Positions 1-6,374 of a DNA stretch of 12,960 nt are shown here, in pieces. Source of the stretch: JBBQIY01 sp964618405 (GTDB lineage: Bacteria > Verrucomicrobiota > Kiritimatiellia > RFP12 > UBA3636); NCBI GenBank assembly GCA_964618405.1, contig CAZUAY010000096.1:1-12960 (forward strand), in the 5' to 3' direction. The position numbers and the translations under genes are program-made. The notes beneath the pieces are model-generated. The model was not told where the DNA came from. It worked only from the letters and a program-made list of their open reading frames with translations, and made no database searches. Numbering within the stretch: position 1 is the first letter of the stretch; the number at the start of each line of letters is the position of its first letter.

Positions 1-627
1 GGCAAACGGAGGAGTAACATCCACCTGCCCGATTACCGGTCGCACCGGTCGACGCACACGCTCTAACCAACCTTCAACATCAAGCCCTGCGCGCTCGACA
101 GCCGCCATAAAAATATGCGCCGCGGCCTTGGCATCCTCTAGCGCGTCGTGATGCCGGAATTCGTAGCCGAGGAGACCGCAGAGATCGTGGAGGCCGTAGC
201 CGCCCACCTCGTCGCGAGTCCAGGCGCGGCGGGCCACACAGGCGGAATCGAGCCAACGGCAGGTCGGACTTGCAACACCGTGTTTCTGCGAGGCCCCGTG
301 AATGGCCGTCTTGTCAAAAGCGGTATGACTCACCACCGTAAATCCATCCATGAACCCACGCAAGGGATCGGCGATTTCAGCGAACGTTGGCGCTCCTTTC
401 ACATCCGCAGCACGGATGCCGTGCACCTCGATGTTGCGTCCATCAAAATAATCCCGCGGATCGACGAGCGTTTCCCATTCCTGAACGCATTGGCCCGCTT
501 CATAACGCACGAGCCCAATCTGACAGATCGAGGCACGATCAAAGTTGGCCGTTTCGACATCGATGACGGTGAAATTAAGCGTGGTGGGACAGACAAGTTT
601 GACGGTTGGACATGCTTTGCTTTTCAT
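1..627 (-). CDS. DnaQ-like DEDDh 3'-5' exonuclease (C-terminus beyond window)
   Basis: The 209 visible residues form a DEDDh exonuclease of the DnaQ/RNase T superfamily, which removes nucleotides from 3' ends using two metal ions. Exo I is VIDVETANFD (D23, E25), Exo II is VSHTAFDKTAI (D105) and Exo III is HHDALEDAKAAA (H160, D165), so the full catalytic set is present. The frame is open to base 1, so the protein continues off the window. Many stand-alone homologues of this size carry a BRCT domain next, and that is a guess here. The start is the ATG at 627; no other in-frame start lies before the Exo I motif. No Shine-Dalgarno site precedes it, and a sigma70-like promoter sits so close that the mRNA may be leaderless. 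It lies 55 bases downstream of mfd and may join it in DNA repair. It could equally be a general single-strand DNA or RNA trimming enzyme rather than the polymerase III epsilon subunit. Confidence 0.88.
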   Translation of the reverse strand, partial: MKSKACPTVKLVCPTTLNFTVIDVETANFDRASICQIGLVRYEAGQCVQEWETLVDPRDYFDGRNIEVHGIRAADVKGAPTFAEIADPLRGFMDGFTVVSHTAFDKTAIHGASQKHGVASPTCRWLDSACVARRAWTRDEVGGYGLHDLCGLLGYEFRHHDALEDAKAAAHIFMAAVERAGLDVEGWLERVRRPVRPVIGQVDVTPPFA

Positions 628-634
628 CGTGTGC

Positions 635-663
635 ATTATAGCGAAGCGTGAGAAATTCGGCAA
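635..663 (-). promoter_or_regulatory. Sigma70-type promoter of the exonuclease gene
   Basis: On the minus strand TTGCCG (663-658) and a perfect TATAAT (640-635) are separated by exactly 17 bases. Only seven bases lie between the -10 box and the ATG at 627, so transcription should begin at 628 or 627. This gives the exonuclease its own promoter in the gap after mfd and predicts a leaderless message. Confidence 0.65.
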
Positions 664-682
664 CGGAAGAAGTAAATTAACC

Positions 683-3600
683 TCATAGCGTGCGAAGCGT
701 CATCGCAATATAAGCAAGCAGCGCATCGGGAATTCGGGCCGCTGGATGCGGCAAATCCCCCGAGGCATTGCGCCACGCGACATTGCCACGGTAGAGCAAC
801 AAGTCTCCTTCATCATCAAACTCAACTTTTTGAACACCCTGCTCGGCGGCAAGAATACGAATCTCAGCAAGTGCGAAAAGTCGCTTTAACGGTGGCGGCG
901 CAGCGCCAAATCGATCCACCATATCCCGCTCAAGCGCCGTCAGCTCTTTGAGCGATGCACACTCGGCAAGACGTCTGTGGAACTCAATGCGCTGCGCATC
1001 GTCTTCGAGGTACGCATACGGTAAACAGGTGGCCGCCGAACGATTCGTTGACGAGGGGTTCAACTCGAGGAAGGGTAACGACACCGCCACGTCGATAAGG
1101 AGCGGCGGCTTTTCACCGCGAAGACGCGCTACAGCCCGACGGAGCAACTGACAATACAAATTGAAGCCGATGGCGGCAATGTGTCCGCTTTGTTCCGCTC
1201 CGAGAAGATTACCCGCCCCACGAATGCTCAGATCGCGCATCGCCAGATTAACGCCCGTCCCAAGGCCTTGATGTTGCTGAAGCGCCTTGAGCCGCTGCCG
1301 CGCCTCGGTGCTGATGTAACTATCAGGCGGCAACATGAAGTAGGCATACGCTTTGATGCCGCCCCGTCCGACTCTGCCACGGAGTTGGTACAGATCGGCA
1401 ATGCCAAAGCGATCTGCACGATCAACAATAATGGTATTGGCACGTGGAATATCAATGCCACTCTCGATGATCGTGGTGGAAAGCAATACATCGTATTTTC
1501 CCGCGGAAAAGTCGCGCATGATACGCTCGATCTGCGCGGGAGGCATCTGGCCGTGCCCAATGCCAATGCGGATGTGCGGCATCAGTTCAGATAAATGCTG
1601 GTACACCATCTCAATCGTGAGCACGCGGTTATGCAGATAAAACACTTGGCCGCCGCGGTTGATCTCGGCCAAAATGGCCGCCTTCACGAGCTCGTCGCTT
1701 TGCCGCACGACCTTCGTTTCGGTGGCCACGCGCTCGCGTGGCGGGGTCTGAAGCAAGCTGAGATCGCGTGCGCCCATCAGTCCCAAATAAAGGGTGCGCG
1801 GGATCGGCGTGGCGGAAAGCGTCAACACATCGACCATCAAGCGCAGCGTCTTGAGAAACTCTTTGTGGCGAACGCCGAAGCGCTGCTCTTCATCGATCAC
1901 GACGAGACCGAGATTCTTGAATCGAATGTTTGGTTGGACAAGGCCATGAGTACCGATAATGATATCAACGGTCCCGTTGGCTATGCCCTCCACGGCAGCA
2001 GCGCGTTGGCCGTTCGTGCAGAAGCGTGAGTGCATGGCGATGTTCAGCGGATACGCGGTCATACGGTCGCGAAAGGTATCGTAATGCTGCTGAGCGAGAA
2101 CCGTGGTCGGCACAAGAATCGCAACTTGCCTGCCTTGCATCGCACACATGAAAGCGGCGCGTATCGCCACTTCCGTCTTTCCGTAACCTGCGTCACCACA
2201 AACCACGCGGTCCATCGGATGCGATGACGTCATGTCCTTCGTCACCTGCGCGATGCACTCCACCTGACCCGCTGTTTCCGTGTAGGGGAATGAGGCCTCA
2301 AACTCCTGCATATACGGCGTCTCAGGCGAAAAGGCAAACCCAACCATTTGCTTGCGTCGCGCCTGCATCTCCAGCATGCGTAACGCCAGATTTTGAATGG
2401 AGCTTTGCGCCTGAGCTTTTTCATCCGACCATCGTTTATTGCCAATCGAATGGAGCTTGACCGGCGTATCATCGGTGCCTTTGTAGCGCGAAATCAGGTT
2501 GGCGTGTGAGACCGGAACAAAGAGCTTTGTGTTGTTTGCATAATCGATGCAAATCACTTCGCAACGCTGTCCGCGAATCAGCATCTCCTTCGTTCCAGTG
2601 AATTTGCCGATGCCGTATTCAAGGTGGACGACCAAGTCGCCCGGCGCAATCTGATCGAGCACTTGCGAGGTCACATCGAGCGCATCCGAATTTTCGTCCT
2701 GCTCGGTAGCCGCATCGTCTGGCAAGGTCATCGGCTCGGCTGAGCGCGCACGAGGTCGCTTCGACTGGCCGTAAAGATCAGATTGCGACAGAAAGACCGA
2801 TCGGATTCGTCCATCCATTTCTACGACGGAAAATCCGCCCGAAAGCGGTGCCAACCGCACATCTACCGACGCGCCCGCAAGTTCGCCCGTTATGTGGTCG
2901 AGCATCCCCGGCGTATCGAGACAGAAATGCACGGCCACCTTCGACTTCGTGTGGAGGTGTCGACACTCTGCCACGAGCTTGCGTCGCTGCGACGACATGA
3001 AATCGGGATCGTGATGGTGCGTGTTAGCATCGGCGAGTCCGCTGACGGCGCCAAACGGTAGCGCAACGGGTTCCGCCCCAGGCGGTGCCGGATCGCCGAC
3101 GAAGATTTCACTGATGTCGTTACGCGCTTCAAGTTGCGCCATGACCGCTGGCAGGCGTTGCAGTTCCGGTAGCGCGGCATTCTCCGCAAACACATCGCCT
3201 TCGATGGCGATTTCATCATGGCCAATCCACAGCACGACGGAAGCGGCAGGCAGATACGTGTGCAACAACGCTGTCGTTTGTTGCGGTAATTTAGCAGGCG
3301 GAATTTTGACCGCCTCGAGGCTGTGCGTGGAGCGCTGGTCGAAACAGTTAAATGCACGCAGCGACTCCACATCGTCGCCAAAGAACTCAATTCTGCACGG
3401 ATGGCGCGAGGCGGTCGGCCAGACATCAATAATGCCACCTTTGACCGCAAACGTGTTGACCTCGAACACCTCCGGCTCGCGTCGATAGCCCGAGGCAACG
3501 AGCCAGTTAATGAAGGGATCCATCTCCACGGTTTCGCCCACTGCCACAATCTGTGAAAGCGCCTCTGTGCGTTCTGGATCCGGCGAAGGCTGAAGCATTG

Positions 3601-3967
3601 CCTGCACGCACGTGGCGACCACCACCTGCGGGTGGTCGACTTTCCTCAGGAGGTTGAGAACAGAGAGCCGTGCCGCCATCGCTTCAGGATCATCATCGGC
3701 AAGATCCAGCATCGGATAGGAACGGAAGCCCGCCGCATCGGTACAAAGCGATTGCAGGTCGGTGCAGAAGGCCTCCAATGCAACAGGCGATGGCAACACG
3801 GCAAGCACAGCGGATGTGGCAACGTCGCGGCGAATGGCTTCAGCAACCGCAGCCATCGCCGCACCAGGCGGCTCAGAACAGCCCAGGCGGCGTGCATGAG
3901 GAAGGCATTGCCGGATGCTTGTGGCAATGTCTTCGGACAACAAGGGCTGGTGTTGATGCGCGTTCAC
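683..3967 (-). CDS. mfd: Transcription-repair coupling factor Mfd
   Basis: Mfd pushes stalled RNA polymerase off damaged DNA and recruits UvrA to start nucleotide excision repair. The 1094 residues match the family length (about 1150). The UvrB-like N-terminal module covers roughly residues 1-330. The RNA polymerase-interacting (CarD-like) domain is near 430-510 (GDLVVHLEYGIGKFTG). The RecG-type translocase runs about 540-900: Walker A GDAGYGKTE at 591-599, Walker B DEEQRFG at 692-698, motif III LTLSATPIPRTLY at 715-727 and motif VI GRVGRGG near 864-870. The TRCF C-terminal domain is at about 985-1060. The start is a GTG at 3967, with AAGGA supplied by a short tandem repeat just upstream. It begins 20 bases after mazF ends, so it probably shares the mazEF transcript, at least in part. 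No frameshift or missing catalytic residue is visible. Confidence 0.97.
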   Translation of the reverse strand: MNAHQHQPLLSEDIATSIRQCLPHARRLGCSEPPGAAMAAVAEAIRRDVATSAVLAVLPSPVALEAFCTDLQSLCTDAAGFRSYPMLDLADDDPEAMAARLSVLNLLRKVDHPQVVVATCVQAMLQPSPDPERTEALSQIVAVGETVEMDPFINWLVASGYRREPEVFEVNTFAVKGGIIDVWPTASRHPCRIEFFGDDVESLRAFNCFDQRSTHSLEAVKIPPAKLPQQTTALLHTYLPAASVVLWIGHDEIAIEGDVFAENAALPELQRLPAVMAQLEARNDISEIFVGDPAPPGAEPVALPFGAVSGLADANTHHHDPDFMSSQRRKLVAECRHLHTKSKVAVHFCLDTPGMLDHITGELAGASVDVRLAPLSGGFSVVEMDGRIRSVFLSQSDLYGQSKRPRARSAEPMTLPDDAATEQDENSDALDVTSQVLDQIAPGDLVVHLEYGIGKFTGTKEMLIRGQRCEVICIDYANNTKLFVPVSHANLISRYKGTDDTPVKLHSIGNKRWSDEKAQAQSSIQNLALRMLEMQARRKQMVGFAFSPETPYMQEFEASFPYTETAGQVECIAQVTKDMTSSHPMDRVVCGDAGYGKTEVAIRAAFMCAMQGRQVAILVPTTVLAQQHYDTFRDRMTAYPLNIAMHSRFCTNGQRAAAVEGIANGTVDIIIGTHGLVQPNIRFKNLGLVVIDEEQRFGVRHKEFLKTLRLMVDVLTLSATPIPRTLYLGLMGARDLSLLQTPPRERVATETKVVRQSDELVKAAILAEINRGGQVFYLHNRVLTIEMVYQHLSELMPHIRIGIGHGQMPPAQIERIMRDFSAGKYDVLLSTTIIESGIDIPRANTIIVDRADRFGIADLYQLRGRVGRGGIKAYAYFMLPPDSYISTEARQRLKALQQHQGLGTGVNLAMRDLSIRGAGNLLGAEQSGHIAAIGFNLYCQLLRRAVARLRGEKPPLLIDVAVSLPFLELNPSSTNRSAATCLPYAYLEDDAQRIEFHRRLAECASLKELTALERDMVDRFGAAPPPLKRLFALAEIRILAAEQGVQKVEFDDEGDLLLYRGNVAWRNASGDLPHPAARIPDALLAYIAMTLRTL

Positions 3968-3972
3968 GCTTA

Positions 3973-3992
3973 CTTAATCCTTAATCCTTAAT
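3973..3992. repeat. Heptamer tandem repeat spanning mazF stop and mfd ribosome-binding site
   Basis: On the minus strand the 7-base unit ATTAAGG occurs nearly three times in a row. The first copy contains the mazF stop codon and the later copies supply the AAGGA that precedes the mfd GTG start. Gain or loss of a unit by slippage would move the stop-to-start spacing by 7 bases while leaving a purine-rich site near the start. Confidence 0.8.
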
Positions 3993-4329
3993 CATCAATT
4001 AAAGTGCCAAGCTTGTTCAGCACCTCGTGCACGGTCTCTTTGGCAAGGGCACAACAAAAGGATGCATGACGCACCTTCCAATCAAGACTTTTAACTTGAT
4101 CTGCTAGGACAACACCCACGACCTCCAACCCTTGAGGCAAGCGAACTTCAAATGGATAGCCTTTCACTTGACTCGTGATCGGACAAAGTAGCGCTAATCC
4201 CACTTTGCGGTTGTAAGTTTCGGGAGACAAAACCAAGGCCGGACGATGACCCGCTTGCTCATGCCCTGCTTGGGGCGTGAATTCAATCCAGACGACATCA
4301 CCGCGTTTCGGGCAATAGGGGGCAGGCAT
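3988..4329 (-). CDS. mazF: MazF/PemK-family endoribonuclease toxin
   Basis: This 113-residue protein is a MazF-type sequence-specific mRNA interferase that halts growth when its antitoxin is lost. It follows E. coli MazF closely: GHRPALVLSP carries R29 and the CPITSQ stretch carries T52, the two residues used for RNA cleavage in the family, followed by KGYPFEV and ADQVKSLDW. The ATG at 4329 overlaps the mazE stop (TAATG), and AAGGAAG in the end of mazE serves as its ribosome-binding site. An upstream in-frame TTG at 4335 would add two residues but is less likely. The stop-start overlap points to translational coupling that keeps toxin below antitoxin. Its 3' end lies 20 bases from mfd. Confidence 0.95.
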   Translation of the reverse strand: MPAPYCPKRGDVVWIEFTPQAGHEQAGHRPALVLSPETYNRKVGLALLCPITSQVKGYPFEVRLPQGLEVVGVVLADQVKSLDWKVRHASFCCALAKETVHEVLNKLGTLIDD

Positions 4330-4571
4330 TACCAAACTTCCTTTCCGAGGGCACCTCCGCTGGAAACTTCATCATGCAGGTTGTGCGGCCTAACGTCTTT
4401 CAAAAGATCCGCAAGTTTATAACGCTGTTGGCGGACGGGGGTGATAACAATCTGTCCATCCTGAGAGGCCAGATTAACGGTCTCTCCTACGCAAAGCTGC
4501 GTCTCTTTTGCAACGGCTTGAGGAATTCGCACCGCAAGACTGTTTCCCCATTTTTGAATTTTCGTAATCAT
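4329..4571 (-). CDS. mazE: MazE-family antitoxin (AbrB/SpoVT fold)
   Basis: This 80-residue antitoxin neutralises MazF and in known systems represses its own promoter. The N-terminal AbrB-like DNA-binding region shows KIQKWGNSLAVRIPQAV (residues 4-20) and GETVNLASQDGQIVITP (29-45). The C-terminal acidic tail, which wraps the toxin in the family, ends in GKEVW. Two ATG codons stand in tandem at 4574 and 4571. The AAGGAG site is only two bases from the first and five from the second, so 4571 is preferred; 4574 would add one methionine. The gene has its own promoter 20-50 bases upstream. Confidence 0.94.
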   Translation of the reverse strand: MITKIQKWGNSLAVRIPQAVAKETQLCVGETVNLASQDGQIVITPVRQQRYKLADLLKDVRPHNLHDEVSSGGALGKEVW

Positions 4572-4596
4572 CATCTCTCCTTTTGGATATACAATG

Positions 4597-4625
4597 AAGA
4601 TACATCAGGGGCGTTCACAAATCAA
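4597..4625 (-). promoter_or_regulatory. Putative mazEF promoter
   Basis: On the minus strand TTGATT (4625-4620) and TATCTT (4602-4597) are 17 bases apart, each matching four of six consensus bases. Transcription would start near 4590, leaving a leader of about 16 bases that holds the mazE Shine-Dalgarno site. TGTATCTT and TGTATATC (about 11 bases apart) repeat across the -10 and start region, and could be the site for MazE autorepression. The -35 box overlaps the end of the small gene upstream. Confidence 0.45.
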
Positions 4626-4746
4626 GGAGTAAGTTCCTTTTATAGCCATAGAATACAAGCTTGTCAGTTGCCACAAGACTAACGGAACTACCGCCCATTT
4701 TGACTTCTTGTAGCTTGTCCGATCCGCACGCGCATTTCTTTGTCAT
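4615..4746 (-). CDS. Small 43-residue protein with CxC motif, unknown function
   Basis: Not recognised. An ATG at 4746 follows AAAAGGGATGTCTA, whose AGGG is a fair ribosome-binding site about eight bases away, and the frame runs 43 codons to a TGA at 4617-4615. The product begins MTKKCACGSDKLQEVKMGGS and ends in a hydrophobic, basic stretch. The CAC pair near the N-terminus resembles half of a zinc knuckle. It begins 13 bases after the cysteine-rich gene upstream, so the two look co-transcribed. Its end overlaps the mazEF -35 box. It may be a real micro-protein or the stub of a decayed zinc-ribbon gene. Confidence 0.4.
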   Translation of the reverse strand: MTKKCACGSDKLQEVKMGGSSVSLVATDKLVFYGYKRNLLLDL

Positions 4747-4759
4747 TAGACATCCCTTT

Positions 4760-5011
4760 TCAAGGTACTGCTTGGTTGATTCGTTTCATCGTGTTGTCAC
4801 ACCGCACACACACGGCTTCGTCTTTCGCACAGGATTTGGTTCTGTATGAACAGATCGAGCAGTACATGTAGTTACACGTTTCACAATAGTAAATGGCAGT
4901 CGCTTTGTTGACACCTGGATTCTCTCCAGCCTCACTTACTTCCCCAGCGTGCGCACCGCAAAACATGCACCAAGGCTCCTCGACCATTTTCGGCAATTTA
5001 GATTTTTTCAT
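4760..5011 (-). CDS. Small cysteine-rich zinc-ribbon-like protein
   Basis: Function unknown. The 83-residue product has nine cysteines arranged as four CxxC knuckles: C15/C18 (CMFCGAH, with H21 nearby), C43/C46 (CETC), C51/C54 (CSIC) and C68/C71 (CVRC), plus C61. This is enough to hold two zinc ions or an iron-sulfur centre. The protein is cytosolic in appearance, with no signal peptide or membrane segment. The ATG at 5011 is preceded by AGAAGGA at a rather long spacing of about 12 bases. It sits 192 bases after the dsrE-like gene and 13 bases before a 43-codon gene. Even cysteine spacing over the whole length argues that the frame is genuine. Confidence 0.62.
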   Translation of the reverse strand: MKKSKLPKMVEEPWCMFCGAHAGEVSEAGENPGVNKATAIYYCETCNYMYCSICSYRTKSCAKDEAVCVRCDNTMKRINQAVP

Positions 5012-5135
5012 AAGTTTTTAGGATCCTTCTCTTCCTGCAACCGAAAAGCACGTATTCAAGGCAAAGGTTGGCTGATCCGCCTGATGATGTCAAATAAAGA
5101 GGGCTCACTTTCGCCCCATCGACAATGTCAATACT

Positions 5136-5150
5136 ATCGATATTATCGAT
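5136..5150. repeat. 15-bp perfect inverted repeat in the dsrE-like/zinc-ribbon gap
   Basis: ATCGATA and TATCGAT flank a single central T. The palindrome lies in the 192-base gap at 5012-5203 and sits within a degenerate run of 9-base units (ATCGATAAT, ATCGATAGT, ATTGACATT on the minus strand). A small GACA/TGTC palindrome (5121-5129) is adjacent. It has the size and symmetry of a repressor site, but no promoter with good spacing was found next to it. The rest of the gap shows a TCCCTGCA direct repeat (5170 and 5182) and nothing else clear. Confidence 0.5.
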
Positions 5151-5203
5151 CTTGATCTTCCAAGAAAGTTCCCTGCACAACTCCCTGCAAAAGTTTTCAA
5201 GAT

Positions 5204-5560
5204 TTAGAACGTAATAACCTTAGCGCTATCAACGACCCACTCCGCCAGTGCAGCCATCGTTGATTTCTCTGCTCCATCAAAATACGGTTGGTTTTTATGA
5301 ATTCCGCATCGTGCCATGCAGGTTCCGCAAACCTTAACCGGAACCCCCTTGGCAATAAGATCCTTCAGTAGTTGAGATAAGTCCTGATCGTAGCCTTCCG
5401 GTGGCTTACACGCATCGCGGGCCATATCAACGGAGTCGTTCATCAGAAACAGGCGGACCTCTTGCCCCGATTCTAGCAACTTTCCAGCTAGGCGCAGGCC
5501 GTTCCACGTTACATCGGTGTTGTCGTAGGGTTCACGGTTAAAAATTATCAGTATTTTCAT
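5204..5560 (-). CDS. DsrE/DsrF-family sulfur-relay-like protein
   Basis: This 118-residue protein has the DsrE-like fold pattern: the first strand MKILIIFNREPYDNTDVTWN, the helix GLRLAGKLLESG, the second strand EVRLFLMNDSV, and a later VPVKVCGTC segment. Members of the family carry persulfide sulfur on a conserved cysteine during sulfur oxidation, reduction or tRNA thiolation. Here candidate cysteines are C51, C78, C81 and C85 (CGTCMARCG), an unusually dense set. Its start overlaps the GDPD stop by 23 bases, so it is translated from the same message; AAAGGA lies seven bases before the ATG. No DsrF or DsrH partner is present in the window, so the specific sulfur pathway cannot be named. Confidence 0.85.
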   Translation of the reverse strand: MKILIIFNREPYDNTDVTWNGLRLAGKLLESGQEVRLFLMNDSVDMARDACKPPEGYDQDLSQLLKDLIAKGVPVKVCGTCMARCGIHKNQPYFDGAEKSTMAALAEWVVDSAKVITF

Positions 5561-6332
5561 TTATTTTTCCTTTCTTGATGAGGTCAAGCAGCACATTGGG
5601 CACATCGGTCATGATTCCTGGCACGCCTTGTTTTATCATGGTAACCATACTGTCGGGATCGTTCGCAAAAAAAACATTGGCCGGAATCTTAGATTCAACG
5701 AGACGACGAATGTAGAGGGCAGTCAAACAAGCTCGTGTCGGCTGAACGTAATCCACGCCAAATGCGAGGTGGCGATCCAGATTGGCTCTATCCTCGCCGA
5801 TGCAAATTGCAACCTCTGGCGAAATGGCGCGAACCAACTCACCCTCCACGAATGACCTCAACATCAAAAATCCAGAAAGCTGCAAACCATACTGGAGGTA
5901 GAGTTGGACAATTCTTTCCAGCGAAGACGGGTGGTCCGTATAGACTTGAATATTCAGGCCCACGCGTCCTGCAAGCGCAGCCAACGCTTCTTCTAAAGTC
6001 GGGATACCTTCCCTGTACGCAGGAGACGCAGTCCGCACGCCGGTGTCGTGCGGACCTTGCCAGTAGGTCGCGTTTAAACGTTTTAACTCACGGAGCGAAT
6101 GGCCATTGACTGGCCCCTTGTCGTCAGTGGTTCTATCCAAAAAGGCGTCGTGCATAATCACCAAAGCACCATCGGAAGACTCACGTACATCGAACTCAAC
6201 GATATCGACTCCCTGTTCAATCGCCTTCTGAAAGGCAAGCAAGGTATTCTCTGGATAACGGCCTGAAAAACCTCGGTGGGCGGTAACGACGGGTTTGCCG
6301 TAAACGCCGTAGCGAGAACGAAGATCAAACAT
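5538..6332 (-). CDS. Glycerophosphodiester phosphodiesterase (GDPD family)
   Basis: The 264-residue protein is a GDPD-type TIM barrel that hydrolyses glycerophosphodiesters to glycerol 3-phosphate and an alcohol. The N-terminal active site is intact: TAHRGFSGRYPENT gives H19, R20, E28 and N29, VEFDVR gives the metal ligands E46 and D48, and IMHD gives H61. GIMTDVPNVL near the C-terminus is the usual last barrel strand. The usual tryptophan-threonine-valine-asparagine strand is replaced by NVFFAND, so substrate preference may differ. There is no signal peptide, so it acts in the cytosol, as UgpQ does. AAGGAG stands seven bases before the ATG. It lies 42 bases downstream of the HydG-like gene and overlaps the dsrE-like gene, marking a three-gene operon. 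Confidence 0.92.
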   Translation of the reverse strand: MFDLRSRYGVYGKPVVTAHRGFSGRYPENTLLAFQKAIEQGVDIVEFDVRESSDGALVIMHDAFLDRTTDDKGPVNGHSLRELKRLNATYWQGPHDTGVRTASPAYREGIPTLEEALAALAGRVGLNIQVYTDHPSSLERIVQLYLQYGLQLSGFLMLRSFVEGELVRAISPEVAICIGEDRANLDRHLAFGVDYVQPTRACLTALYIRRLVESKIPANVFFANDPDSMVTMIKQGVPGIMTDVPNVLLDLIKKGKINENTDNF

Positions 6333-6374
6333 TTTTAACTCCTTACCTTTTTCCGTCTGCCTATCCGTTATTCT

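Noticed and set aside
148..3991. Long plus-strand frames opposite the exonuclease and mfd
   Set aside because: They are antisense shadows: no family motif, low-complexity arginine-rich translations and no ribosome-binding sites.
4998..5180. A 60-codon minus-strand frame overlapping the start of the cysteine-rich gene
   Set aside because: It begins with TTG directly against a purine run that is too close to serve as a ribosome-binding site, overlaps a better gene, and its asparagine/aspartate/isoleucine repeat comes from the local 9-base periodicity.
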